From: Dipteris shenzhenensis
Taxonomy: Eukaryota > Polypodiophyta > Polypodiopsida > Gleicheniales
DNA: 64,000 nucleotides
Assembly: GCA_047967505.1 (NCBI GenBank)
Contig: CM106540.1
Strand: one strand, 5' to 3'
A model generated the notes under the pieces. It saw only the letters and a list, made by a program, of their open reading frames with translations. It did no database searches and was not told the origin of the DNA. The position numbers and the translations under genes were made by a program. Positions 1-11,303 of the stretch are shown here, piece by piece. Within the stretch, counting starts at the first letter, position 1. The number at the start of each line of letters is the position of its first letter.

Positions 1-475
1 GCATCGAGAAAGGAGTCACCGTAGTCAGCCCGTGGATGGAGTTGCATGGAGCTCTGCATAGTAACATGTTTGGGCTATGGTTCAATAGTAGGAGCAATGG
101 GTGTCAAGCCTTACCTTGCTGTTGGAGGCTAGTGAAGCCGTTTGGTTGGATGTCACTAGGGTTGTTAACGTAGAGGCATGGAGCTGCGAGTCTACTGAGG
201 GCCGACCCTCTGTGGAGGGTTGGTTGTTAAGGCCGGGTCTTGCTGTGGTGCTGAAGGTACGTGGAGAAGATGGAGCACAGTTGTTGACGGTTGCTCTAAC
301 ACCATGATAGCAGAAGTGAGAGAGGGAGAGAGAGAGGAGCGCACACGATATAGCTACTTGTACACTAAGTTGTATTGAACAATAACATGAAGATATACAT
401 GTGAACCCCTTAGGGTTAGGGTTAGGGTTTGCCCCCATGCCCTACCAATTTCTCAATTCTTCTCTTCCTCTATTT
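1..475. other. Left edge, no gene recognised; short telomere-like run
   Basis: No reading frame here resembles a known family. Positions 410-430 carry three TTAGGG/TTTAGGG-type units in a row, an interstitial telomere-like run much shorter than the array at 18.6-20.6 kb. A short GA-rich tract lies at about 315-340. Confidence 0.4.
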
Positions 476-2520
476 AGGTCACTGCAATGATCTCATGCTT
501 TAATTTCTTTAAGTCTCTACAAGTTGGCCTTTGCTTCATGTAGGTCAAATTGCATTATGCCAAGGCATTGTACATTTACTTGGACATGTACAATTGATAA
601 CTTGCCAAAAGATTTGTAAATATGTCACTCTATTGTTTGAGATCTTGCATAGTAGACTTGACGGTGATGCAAGGGATCATTGGTAAGCCTTCTTTGTCAT
701 ACGAGATCCACATATTTGGTGGCAGATACTTGCCAAGTGGAGTCTCGCTTAGCTCTCCTTAAAGGGAATAATCCTCACTCATCCCTAATTGTTTAGGCAT
801 GTTGTATCTCTTCAACCACTTCTCATTTAATCGCACTTGTGTTGTTTCTTTTGGAACTATCTCTGGCTTTATGTCCCTTGAGGCGGCTTGTTGATGAATA
901 AGTCCTCTAGAACATTGCCTGTTTGCAGGTGGCTATTCCAATGTGATTTCTTTTTCTCTTTGTGCAAATAGGTAAAGATGCATCCCGACTTAGCACACCT
1001 ATTATTTACCTACCTTCAACTTCTTGACTTGGTTGTTGATGTTCATTGTGAGTAGATTCACCAAATTTACCTTTTCTTCCCTTTGCCTCCTTCATGGCTT
1101 TTTGAACAACCTACTTTGGTATACATGTATCCAAAAATTTGAACTAGATTCATTAGGCTAGGAATTTAAAGAAGTTATTCACCTCATCTTGTTGGGTCTT
1201 TCTTGTGATGTAACCTTGACCTCATAGTCGCGCTCCATCAGGATGAAAACAATATTACAATGCAACATAGAGGAGGATTACTCCTTGTACTTCCCCACAA
1301 TGGTCTTAGACAAAACCATCGAGTAGTTTGATAGTATCCTGATGGTCATTTCATGACACGGATTGCATTGAAGAAAGCCTTCCTAAAAAGTTTTTATCAA
1401 CACAAGTCAACAAAGAATATGTGATTTCAAAGGTCAACATAATTAGTGTATGACTTTACGGCCCAAATGAGGGGGCTCACCAATACATTTTCTAGCATTG
1501 AAGACAACACAACACTTATTTAGAGTTGGTGAGTGGCCTCAACAATGGTGTAGAGTTGAGGAACATGGAAATCATGATTCTAGTGAGGACATATGATGAA
1601 TTGCTACAACAAGGCATCGTGATCAAGGAGAGGTTCATTATGAAACCCAAAAGAAAGAAAAAGCTAATCTTCTAGATGTGCATAGCAAAGAAGAAGAGAA
1701 GCTAGTTGTCAAAAACTACCCATCATAGATAGAAAAGAAGGAGCCAAACAAGAGTCTTAAAGAGATGGGAATAAGAGGATCTCTAGAAAAAGGTCTGGTT
1801 TGGTTCATCGAGTGCAAAGTTTGATCTTTACCCTTTGGTCTTGCCATTGCTAGTAGATAGATTCCCCCTTGGAGTTGTTAGTGGGCTCTTTGATGAATCT
1901 CCCATTTTCATGGAGTATGTTGTTGAACATGGATCCCTTCATTTCCTTTATGAATTTGGTTGCTTCTTGGTCCTTTCCCTTTGGAGGCAAAGCCTTGACT
2001 ATTTTGGCATTTTTGTAGTCCCTCCTCTCTACTACCCTTGGTAGCGTATTCAATTACAAACTACAAAAGCTACCCACATACAATTTGGCTTGGATTTCCT
2101 TGTCACAAGTGACAATTCTAGTAGTTCAGTTATTCACTTCCACAATACATTCTTTCTTCTCTGCAAATATCCTTGTCGAGAATGAGCTCTTGCATCCTTC
2201 TTTAAGCATAACATTCATATTGTATTGGTTTGCACTGCATGCTCTTTGGCCTTTTACACTCTTCATTTTGAATACACTTAGTACTCAAAAGGAGAGAGGA
2301 AGTGATACTCAAAAGGAGACATAATGAAATGGAAATGAAATGACTGGAGAAATGAACAAAAGGAGACTACTCACATGTAGACCAAAGAGCTTGTACCTTG
2401 ATACTTGATTGACTTGACAATAGAAAAGTACGACTCTTATATAGAGCACACACACACATATGAACACCAATGCATATGGGATAGCTCCTAATGTGACACA
2501 TGGCATCCATAGGACACACT
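476..2520. other. Decayed repeat DNA, no gene supported
   Basis: All six frames are interrupted every 50-80 codons. Because the stretch lies directly downstream, in minus orientation, of the gag remnant at 2.5-3.7 kb, it may be the decayed body of that element. I could not find reverse transcriptase, protease or integrase motifs, so this is only inference from position. Confidence 0.35.
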
Positions 2521-2523
2521 AGA

Positions 2524-3746
2524 CTAGAACACACCGCACTGCCTCAACTTGGCTTCATATTCTAACAACATGTGGGTGCTATCCTCATGATAGACCTCTA
2601 CCTCAGTGTACTTTTTAGTATCATTAAGTGGCAACACTTGCACTGCATGTACTTGTTTTTGTGGAGGTCTATTTGGGGCTTTAGCTCCCGCTTGTTTATT
2701 TTTAGGGTAGTTACAAGCAGCATGGTCTTTGCCCAAACATTTGAAGCAAATATTTTCCTACCTTGCCCTTTCATAATCCTCTTTCTTCAAGAGAGGATAA
2801 TTTTGTGTTTGAAGCTTCTTAGGTGGTGCCTAAGAAGCCTCTTTCTTAAAGTTCCCGTTCCTTTTTAAATTGGGAAATTTGTTGAACTTAGGAACAAAAC
2901 CTATTTGTTCCAAGTTCCAACTATGGATTTCCCCATTGTATCGTCATATATTTGGGCATACTTAATTGCTTCTTCAAAGGTTTTGGGAGAATTTCTTCTC
3001 ACCTCAACCTTATAAGTGTCTTTGAGACCTCTGACGAAACCCCTTATCTTTTGGAATTCATCAATTCCTTTCAGCTTAAGGACTACCTCCCTATAATTTG
3101 CTATATACTAGACTAGAGTGTTTTTACCCATAGTGCAATTGTCCCAAGCCTTCCATGCTCTTTCTAATTTATTTTTTGGTAAAAAACTCTTTTAAGAAGG
3201 CTTGTTCAAACTCAACCCAATACCTCACCATTTATGGGCTTTGTTTCCAAGGGAAAGACTTGCTTCCATGAATTGATTTTCAAAAGGGGTATTCCTAAGT
3301 CAATGGAAGTCTTGCCATTTTTGCAAGAAAGTATTAATCGCATGTTTATTATGCTCCTCTTCCTCCCCATTGAAAATTAGTGGTTTCAAGTCCTTAAGAA
3401 TGTTAGAGGTTTCTCTAAGTCAAGAGGTGGACCTCTCAGCTTGATTAGGAGAAGTAGTGATTTTTCCATTGAGAATTAGATAACTTGGTTTTGGCTTCAA
3501 TTAGGGACTTCAATGTATCATTAATAGTTCCTAACTGTGTCTCCATGTTTTGTGTTCAAGCTTCAAGTTTAATGAATTCTCTATACGGATTTCCATAATC
3601 ACCATACTCTATGTCTTCCATTTCCACGTTATCCTCCTGAGTTTCATTATGTACTTCCTCATGTATTTCCTCTCCAACTATAGCTTTTCCTTTTCTAGCC
3701 TTTCTTCGCTCTCCCTAACCATTTCATCTCTTTTTGGAGTTGTCAT
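2524..3746 (-). pseudogene. Ty3/gypsy-type gag remnant
   Basis: On the minus strand a start at about 3746 opens a charged, coiled-coil-like N-terminus (MTTPKRDEMVRESEERLEKE) that meets a stop within about 20 codons. Further on, at about 3075-2925, an intact stretch reads FVRGLKDTYKVEVRR, then KTFEEAIKYAQIYDD, which is the retrotransposon gag domain of plant Ty3/gypsy elements. At about 2750-2700 follows a degenerate zinc knuckle, CFKCLGKDHAACNYP, with shortened spacing after the His. Several stops and frameshifts separate these pieces, so the gene is dead. No LTRs were found close by. Confidence 0.7.
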
Positions 3747-4796
3747 TATAAAAAATGCGTATTTTTCCAAAAATCATAACGCAAGAAGCTTTATACTAGA
3801 GAGAAAAATGCAATGCTCACTTCTGTGGTATTTGTTCAATGGTCTTGGATTAGTCTTCATGCTTTCTTCCACCCACAACTTCTCGCTTTCTTTAGTTTCA
3901 CGATCCTTTTGATCCCACTTCTTCCACTTCCCTCGATCTCGAACTTCGAAATTCTACTTTTAGTTTTCTTTCCTTATTTATGGCGAGGCTAAGGAGTTTT
4001 GGAGCTTATGGATAATGAACTTTGAGAGGGAGAGTGGGTGCAAAGAACCTTTGGAAAGTAAAGGGGGTTTTGGGACCTTAAAGGAGAAGAAAATCCCTGT
4101 GTGACGCGGGTTTTTCTAAGGTTTAGAAACCTTCAATGATGTGTCTTCTTACTATTCTTTAAGGAGAGGATCCATGTGACATTCAAAGGTTGCACCACGT
4201 GGTGGGCAAGGGAAGCTTTGGAGGAGGGTTGGGTAGGAGAGCTGTGATGTGATGCCACGTGTAGGAGAGGCAAACTAACGTGAAGAGGTGGCAACTACTG
4301 GAAGGGAGAAGAGACTATGTGTCATCCCACAATGATGTCGCACCGTCTTGCACCACGTGTCCCCGTCATGTCGCCCAATACCATCTTGCGCCACATGTCC
4401 ACCTACCAACCACACTACCAGTCGCGCAATCGCAGACGCTAGAGAGCAGAGAGTAAAGTAGAGCCGCAGACTGCGGAGAGTAGAGCAGTCACGCAAAGGA
4501 TCTAACCTAAATTCAATAATTAATTCCCATAAGAGAGCATAACTGTAGACAACGCATTATTGAATTCATGCAGTCACGCAGACTGCGGAGAGTAAGTCAC
4601 GCAGGCTGCGGAGTGGACAGCGAGGCCACGGATTTCACAGCAATGTTGAGTTGGCGGGTTGGATAGACTACGCAAGCAGAGGATGGATTGTGCCACTGAG
4701 GTGATGTGGCACACGTCGCGAGGGAGATCGCATGATCGATGATGTGGCAGGGAGGTAGACTCGCAAGGGTGGCAGATTAACAAGAGAGAGAATACT
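3747..4796. other. Intergenic, GTGG/CACGT-rich, no gene
   Basis: Contains several scattered CACGTGG-like words (for example near 4195, 4255 and 4355) and a repeated CAGACTGCGGAGAGTA motif near 4465 and 4576. No credible coding frame is present. Confidence 0.35.
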
Positions 4797-5107
4797 ATAT
4801 ATATATATATATATATTACAAATAAATTATATTATATAATTTATATTTATTATAAATATTATTTATCTTTATATATGATCATATGTAAAAATATATAAAT
4901 ATGTGTGTGTTTATTTATATTTAAATATTCATATGTATATATATATATATATGTAGAGATATAAAATTTTGATTTCTCTAAGAGAGAGAGACACACACAC
5001 ACACACACACAAATTGATTTTGTATATAATTGTCTCCTCGTGAGCTTAGGGTTGCAGTTGATCGATGACATGGTGAGGAGACAGACTTGCCGACATGGCA
5101 GATTAAT

Positions 5108-5159
<52 letters not shown>

Positions 5160-5398
5160 ATAAATATCTCTAAATATTATATATAATTATTTATCTTTAC
5201 ATAAGATTATATAAAAATATAAACAAATATATAGGATTAAAAAATATATATATGACACATAGAATTTATATAAATATAAATAAATATATACATAGATAGA
5301 TAGATATAATATTTTATATATATATATTAAATATTATTTATTATAAATATGATCATATATAAAAATATGTAAATATGTGCATTTATTTATATTTAAAT

Positions 5399-5438
<40 letters not shown>

Positions 5439-5599
5439 GTAGAGATATAAAATTTTGATTTCTGAGAAAGAGAGAGAGAGAGAGAGAGAGAGATTTTGTA
5501 TTATACAATTGTCTCCCTATGAGCTTAACCAATTGGTGCAAGAGGAAGTATTCAAACGGAGGCCTATCAATCAAGGACTCCAAATGACGTGGCGGGGAG

Positions 5600-5639
<40 letters not shown>

Positions 5640-5953
5640 TATATTTATATATATTATATAAAAATATAAACGAATATATATATGACACATAGAATTTATA
5701 TAAATATAAATAAATATATACATAGATAGATATAATATTATATATATATATATATTTTTTATATAAATTATATTTATTATAAATATTATTTATCATTATA
5801 TATGATCATATATAAAAATATATAAATATGTGTATTTATTTATATTTAAATAAATAAATATATGTATATATATATATGTAGAGATATTAAATTTTGATTT
5901 CTCTAAGAGAGAAAGACAGAGAGAGACAGAGACAGAGACTATATATATATAAA

Positions 5954-5988
<35 letters not shown>

Positions 5989-6016
5989 GTATATATATAT
6001 GTATATGTATACATAT

Positions 6017-6047
<31 letters not shown>

Positions 6048-6200
6048 GTATACATATTATGTATACATATATATACATAATATGTATACATACACACACA
6101 CATATATATATATATATATAAATATTATATGTTAATATATTTATTAGAAATATTTATCTATCTTTATATATGATTATATAGAAGTATAAATAAATATATA
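4797..6200. repeat. Compound microsatellite module, reiterated at least three times
   Basis: Long (AT)n, (GA)n and (CA)n tracts alternate with a recurring AT-rich core. The core contains TATATGATCATAT, then TTATTTATATTTAAATA, then GTAGAGATATAAAATTTTGAT, a GA tract, and the phrase TTGTCTCC..GTGAGCTTA. Copies lie at about 4855-5060, 5335-5535, 5785-5940 and, partly, 6150-6235. Frames spanning this stretch encode only low-complexity Tyr/Ile or Ser/Leu and are not genes. Confidence 0.85.
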
Positions 6201-6355
6201 GGTCTCCCCGTGAGCTTAACCAATTGGTGCAAGACTTGAGAGGTCCCAAAGTGACTAACAAGCACTGCAAATCACGAAGGAAGTATTCAAAAAAAGGCCT
6301 ATCAATCACAAGGACTGGGGGACATCAAGTTTATACTGTATGGCGAAGCGCACTA

Positions 6356-6439
6356 CAAGAAAGGAATCCCTTCTTCAAGGAAACATACAATCATCTGCAA
6401 GAAAGGAATCCCTTCTTCAAGGAAACATACAATCATCAA
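6356..6439. repeat. 42-bp tandem duplication
   Basis: Two adjacent, nearly identical 42-bp units (6356-6397 and 6398-6439), each starting CAAGAAAGGAATCCCTTCTT. They lie in a region with no recognisable gene. Confidence 0.9.
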
Positions 6440-7354
6440 CTCAATTGCACCGATGTCCAAAGTATAGGAAACACATCTCCCAAGGTGTTCCCATAGAACC
6501 TAAAGTTTCCTTCTCGATATCTTCCTTCACCTCAAGAGAGTAGAATGTTTGTCTAGCGTAACAGTCTATACCTTAAGGCTAGAAAGACTAAACACCAACA
6601 CCTACGAGTATATAATTCTCTTCTCCATATCTCTATCTTGATAGACCTTATTTGTGAGGTTGCATTGAAAGCGGCAATGCCATGTACTCTTGCCTTCTTT
6701 TCCTCGGGCAAATCAACAGTTCGTGTCGCATCGCGTCTCTTGGAAAATCAGTGTCACAGGCTCCTTCAATCGATTGGCATACGCTTTTGCTCCCACACAG
6801 CTCGTTCGCTTCTAAACAAGCTCTCTCTGCTTCTCGTAATCAAGGTCGCAAATCTTTGCCAGCATGCAAATGAATTGCCCGTTCAAACACTTATAGCAAG
6901 GAGGCACCCTAAAAGAGATCATTAAAAAAAATTCCACGCAGTCGGCTCTTCTCTACGGATCGCTCACAACGCGGAATGGACATTCGGTTGTGTTATTGGA
7001 AGAAAGCCAGACAACGATGTGCAGAGCAGCAGCAGCATATATGACAAAGGGCCGGCCGACGAGAAGCTGCATCGAAATAACGCAAAGGAGTAGCCGAGCA
7101 TGTAAAGGAGCCGCGAGTAGCGCAAGGAGCTCGAAGATGGTGTATGCAGGAGCTCGTAACAACGGCGATGGCGCATATAGTGGAAGCTTTATGGGTTGCT
7201 AAATTTGTTGTGACAATAGCATAGATTTATTTACCGCAGGCAATCAGCTACAACAACTCCCAAGCTTGTTGGTAGAATAAGCTTGTAACCCGAGCGGCTT
7301 GCGACTTCAGCAACTTTACGAATCATCACAAAGATGAGGAGTCTCTGATACCAA
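6440..7354. other. No gene recognised; possible 5' leader of a minus-strand LTR element
   Basis: No supported coding sequence. The minus strand directly downstream of position 7355 carries TTGGTATCAGAG, the usual initiator-Met tRNA primer-binding site of plant Copia elements. This stretch could therefore be the leader of a minus-strand retroelement whose body is decayed. Confidence 0.35.
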
Positions 7355-7692
7355 TGTTACAACTCAAAGGAGGGCTTGGATTCATTCACCACCTAGCCAC
7401 CGTCGGATCCTCACGTGAGCTCCTTCTCTTGCCTTCATACCTTTTGTGAGCTCCCTCTAGAATCCACCCCTGAACGCAACACTTGCCAAGTGTCTCCTTG
7501 TCTGGTGCCATGTGTCCCACTAGGAACCTTAGAGAGGGCTCCGCTTTTGCACCCGTCGTATGCTTAAGCCAAGTATAAGCCGAGACCCAAGCCTTTGTAG
7601 CCACACCAAAAAGTAGGTGTTGTCAAGCCCTCTGGTTCCCCGCCTCACCATAATCATGTCATGACCCTTCCGTGATTATGGTTGACGTAACA
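7355..7692 (-). mobile_element. Candidate LTR (about 338 bp) with adjacent primer-binding site
   Basis: The plus strand reads TGTTAC at 7355 and GTAACA ending at 7692, the short inverted ends typical of LTRs. On the minus strand the bases immediately after the LTR read TTGGTATCAGAG, a Met-tRNA primer-binding site. This would be the 5' LTR of a minus-strand element. No matching second LTR or coding region was found, so the outer end is tentative. Confidence 0.5.
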
Positions 7693-7846
7693 CAAACTCT
7701 ACACACCCATTCCTTTGCTAGACTCACACTCTCAACAACCCATCATCTATTCAGTACAATGCCTATGCCTCCACAAGCCATTTCAATGCCACACTCACAC
7801 GTGCTAATAATTCACACAACTATTTGTAATAGCAATGAAAACACCC

Positions 7847-8092
7847 ATGCCAACAACAATAATCACCACCACAATCATTGACTCCTCCTGCTTAAACATG
7901 CTTAGCATGCCCTCCAGGTTGGGCATCTCGCCTATGATGTTGCTCAATCACCTTTGTTGTAGATTTTCCATGCCAACAACAATAATCACCACCACAATCA
8001 CTGACTCCTCCTCCTTAAACATGCTTAGCATGCCCTCCAGGTTGGGCATCTCGCCTCTGATGTTGCTCAATCACCTTTGTTGTAGATTTCCT
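7847..8092. repeat. 123-bp tandem duplication
   Basis: Two adjacent units (7847-7969 and 7970-8092), each starting ATGCCAACAACAATAATCAC, differ by only a few bases. The unit length is a multiple of three. On the minus strand the right half lies in an open frame of 63 codons. Confidence 0.9.
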
Positions 8093-8197
8093 CGGTACTT
8101 GATTAGGACTTGATCTTGACTTCTTTGCCAAAACCACCTTTGTTGTAGATTTCCTCGGTACTTGATTAGGACTTGATCTTGACTTCTTTGCCAAAAC
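8072..8197. repeat. 63-bp tandem duplication
   Basis: Two adjacent identical units (8072-8134 and 8135-8197) overlap the end of the 123-bp repeat. In the minus-strand frame each encodes 21 residues including VLAKKSRSSPNQVPRKSTTK. The frame is only 63 codons long and matches nothing I know, so no gene is called. Confidence 0.9.
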
Positions 8198-10414
8198 ACT
8201 TGGCATGGTTCCTTCATGGTGTCTTCCATTGACATACGCATCAGGTATACTCCTTGATTATTGAGATGATTCTATTTTTATTGCCAGGTATTGATCCACG
8301 TGAGGTAGGGATATCTTGAGTATCTGCAAACATGACACGAACCCTGTCACCTCTTATTGGCACACTTTCTTGGACAAGGGCAGGATACATGACCTTGGCA
8401 CAGTCTAAAAGGGTGACAAGGACATACAAGGGCAGTGTGAAAGCATGTAATGAAATGAAAGGCACACAAACTAATGTGCTTGCACCTGTGCAGGCTTGGG
8501 TTGCAATGGTTCCCCCCTCCGTAAAGAGTATCTACTGGTCATTACTGTTTGTCAATGCGGGGAGATACAATTGTTGCTAAAATTATTCTGCCAGGTCAAC
8601 CTAAGAAGTGTACGAAGGGCTATTTGAGCTTTTTGGCCTTAAACTGCCATAAATATCAAGAATAAACCTTAGCGCATTGCCTTCCTTACATCTAGACTTC
8701 ATTCTTGGATGGTCCAAATGATTCATACTTTGGCCAAAGGCTCTCTTTGACCTTAATGTGCTTCATCAAGTCCTTCACTTTGTTATTAGACCCCTTTACT
8801 TTCAGGATTCAACAAGGTTATTCTTGCATCTCGTTGAGATGGAGATTGAGTTTTTTGTTACTAGAAGTAGAGAATGGGGATGAATGGCTGGTATTTCATA
8901 CTTCCCCTTTGAAAACATTCATTTTGTTAGGGAGACTTTCTCATGTAAAATCTATATTCATGGAGTTAAGATTCTATGTATTTCTCTTATTGTATTCCAA
9001 ATTTGTTAATTCTATGTGATGCATTGGTCTTTGTGTCTTGGCACCTTATGTGTTCACGACTTGATGAGGAGAAATGCTCTAGCAAAACCACAAGTGTGGT
9101 TGGCATAAGTCAAGCCTATGTTGCAAGTAAGTTGTTGAAGATGAGGATCAAGGACAAGATGACCTAATCCTATTGTGGCCAAGTTAGACATATGGTATAA
9201 CATTCATTCATTGACCCCAACCTTGATTTTATCTTCTAAAAATTATTCATGCAAATGAAATGGCTATGTCTTTTGATGATGTGGACGTGTATATCACTTA
9301 CCAATTCTCGATGTTGTCTTATTGAGATCTGACCACCTTCTATTGATATCAATTGAAAAAGAATGAAAGCTAAAAATCTCATGTGGGCATTGGCTACTTT
9401 AAAAGCTTTTGATGTATTCCGGGGACTTTTGTGGACTGATCTTCCTTTTCAAATTTGACCTCATAATGAATTGCTTGTCATATTGAAAGCTAATTGCATG
9501 TGAATAAATTTCAATTATGATTCCTTGAAGTTGATTGCATCTAAATAAATCCAATTGTTGATTTTAATGATGTATATTGATCTATTACATAACTCTCTCC
9601 ATGAAACGTTAAGGAAATGTGATACATATTGATTGCTTTTCAATTGATTTTGTTATCCTTTCTTGATGGAAGTTAGATTTTTAAAAATTCTACATGAACT
9701 TCCCATATGCTGAAATAGTCAACATTGCATTAGTAGGAAATATTCATTCACATCATGAAGTTTTCAAAGCAATGGATGATACACTTTATGCATAATCAAA
9801 CCTCCCTAGAAGATGACAATATTGAGAACTTGAATCCTTCTGACTGGGTTGCTCCTTCAACAGGTTTTGATATATTTGTCACAAGCAACATAGCATTGAT
9901 GTCTAAGGTTCTCATCCTTGATTATATTTACTTTTTTACCCATCTTAGTTAATGTTTCGATGTTGATGTAGGATATTCAACTTTTCATTGTAGAGAAAAA
10001 CTTAATGACTTTGATGTCTTAGTTATTGCTGACCTGGATATGATGCCGCGGGTTAATGGAGCTGTAATCTCTGCTGCCCATCATTACAAAGTTACAACTA
10101 GGAAATGGAAGTGGACAAATTGTTGATGTGGAGTTGATGTGTCTCTGACAAACTCTTTTTTTCACGCACCCACTCATGGTCCCATTGAGGGGCACAATTG
10201 CCCAGGACTACACTCTTTGAGCAAGATTTGAATGAGGGGAGCTGCTCGGGTCCCTTCTGCTTGAGCTGCTGGTGCTCCTCAATAAACTTGGAATTTTAAG
10301 ATGTGGCATCACTAGAATCACTTTTGATTCCAAACAATTCTACTCTAAAAGGTCTATAATGTGCTCCAAATCCTCTATTCCTCAGTGGGTATCTTCCTTT
10401 CTTTGCCTTTACGT
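8198..10414. other. Transposon left flank, no gene recognised
   Basis: AT-rich sequence with frames no longer than about 100 codons and no recognised family. It abuts the target-site duplication TACT (10415-10418) of the 15-kb DNA transposon. Confidence 0.4.
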
Positions 10415-10418
10415 TACT

Positions 10419-10447
10419 GGGAGGTAGCAAGCTAAGGGTGTCCACTT
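10419..10447 (+). repeat. Left terminal inverted repeat
   Basis: A 29-bp TIR starting GGGAGGTAGCAAGC and ending TCCACTT, preceded by TACT (10415-10418). It pairs with 25485-25513, with one mismatch (A/G) at the fifth base. Sequence inside position 10447 diverges from the right end. Confidence 0.85.
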
Positions 10448-10516
10448 CCGGACCACTTTCGGGTGAGTGTGACACCCGCTCGAGTGAAAATACAAAGGTT
10501 TTGCTTCGGTCTCCTA

Positions 10517-11220
10517 TACCTCGATCGAGGTCCTCGATCGAGGTATAAGCTCCAATGAAAATCACACACGAGCACAACCGAGCCTAGCCCATACCTCGAT
10601 CGAGGTACCTAGCTTTTTTGCCGAACCGAGCCTGTACCTCGATCGAGGTTTGCTGGCAGGCTAGCTACACATGCCACATCTACCTCGTCGAGGTATTGTG
10701 GCCATCCAGCTCAACCTCGATCGAGGTCACGTGGCATGTCCAGCATACCTCGATCGAGGTATGTGCCATCCGAAAGGGCAGCCAACAGGGCGGATGACAT
10801 ACCTCGATCGAGGTATCGTGGACACATGACTTGGCATCCCGTTTCCGCCAACACACCACGATCGAGGTATCGTGGCATGTCAAAACCTCCATCAACGTGG
10901 ATGTACCGAGATGTATGGGCATGTCACAATACCTCGATCGTGGTATCGTGGCATGGCCATACCTCGATCGAGGTATATGTGCCGGGATGTATGCGCATGG
11001 AAAGAATACCTCGATCGAGGTATTGTGGCATGCCAACGAGATGCATGGTTATGTCAAGAATACCTCGATCGAGGTATCGTGGCATGCCAATACCTCGATC
11101 GAGGTATATGTACCGTGATGTATGCGCATGGAAAGAATACCTCGATCGAGGTAGGTAAACCCTAATTTTTATTATAAAAGGAGAGCGACCCCCTTCATTC
11201 CACATACCTCGATCGAGCTC
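10517..11220. promoter_or_regulatory. Left palindrome array (about 17 TACCTCGATCGAGGTA sites)
   Basis: The 16-bp perfect palindrome, or a version with one or two changes, occurs at about 10517, 10532, 10592, 10635, 10681 (one base missing), 10714, 10746, 10800, 10856 (half), 10930, 10960, 11007, 11061, 11091, 11138 and 11205 (half). Spacings of the last sites run 30, 47, 54, 30, 47, showing a 131-bp internal duplication. Spacers often contain GTGGCATG. The array ends at a TATA box (11173) in front of the plus-strand gene, so it looks like an upstream operator or enhancer array. A dimeric DNA-binding protein, perhaps the element's own transposase, is the obvious candidate reader. Frames across it that spell NTSIEV or LDRGI are only translations of the repeat. 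Confidence 0.9.
11173..11180 (+). promoter_or_regulatory. TATA box of the plus-strand transposon gene
   Basis: TATAAAAG lies 20 bp after the last perfect palindrome (11138-11153) and 124 bp before the proposed ATG at 11304. Transcription would start near 11205, at the final half-palindrome. Confidence 0.6.
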
Positions 11221-11303
11221 TGCCTCATTCACCGATTTCGGATTTGCCGGACTTCGACAGAAGAGCGCGAGCGACGGAGAGCGACGAACGGAGTTCGACG
11301 GAG

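Noticed and set aside
1835-2053. Minus-strand 67-codon frame as a retroelement protein
   Set aside because: Charged composition is suggestive but no motif could be matched and it is bounded by stops.
4859-6014. Open frames of 70-131 codons in the microsatellite module
   Set aside because: They translate only (AT)n, (GA)n and (CA)n tracts.
10517-11220. CRISPR-like array or repeat-protein ORFs (NTSIEV, YLDRGI)
   Set aside because: Repeats are full palindromes with irregular spacers in plant DNA, and the open frames merely translate the palindrome in several phases. They have no independent start, domain or splice support.
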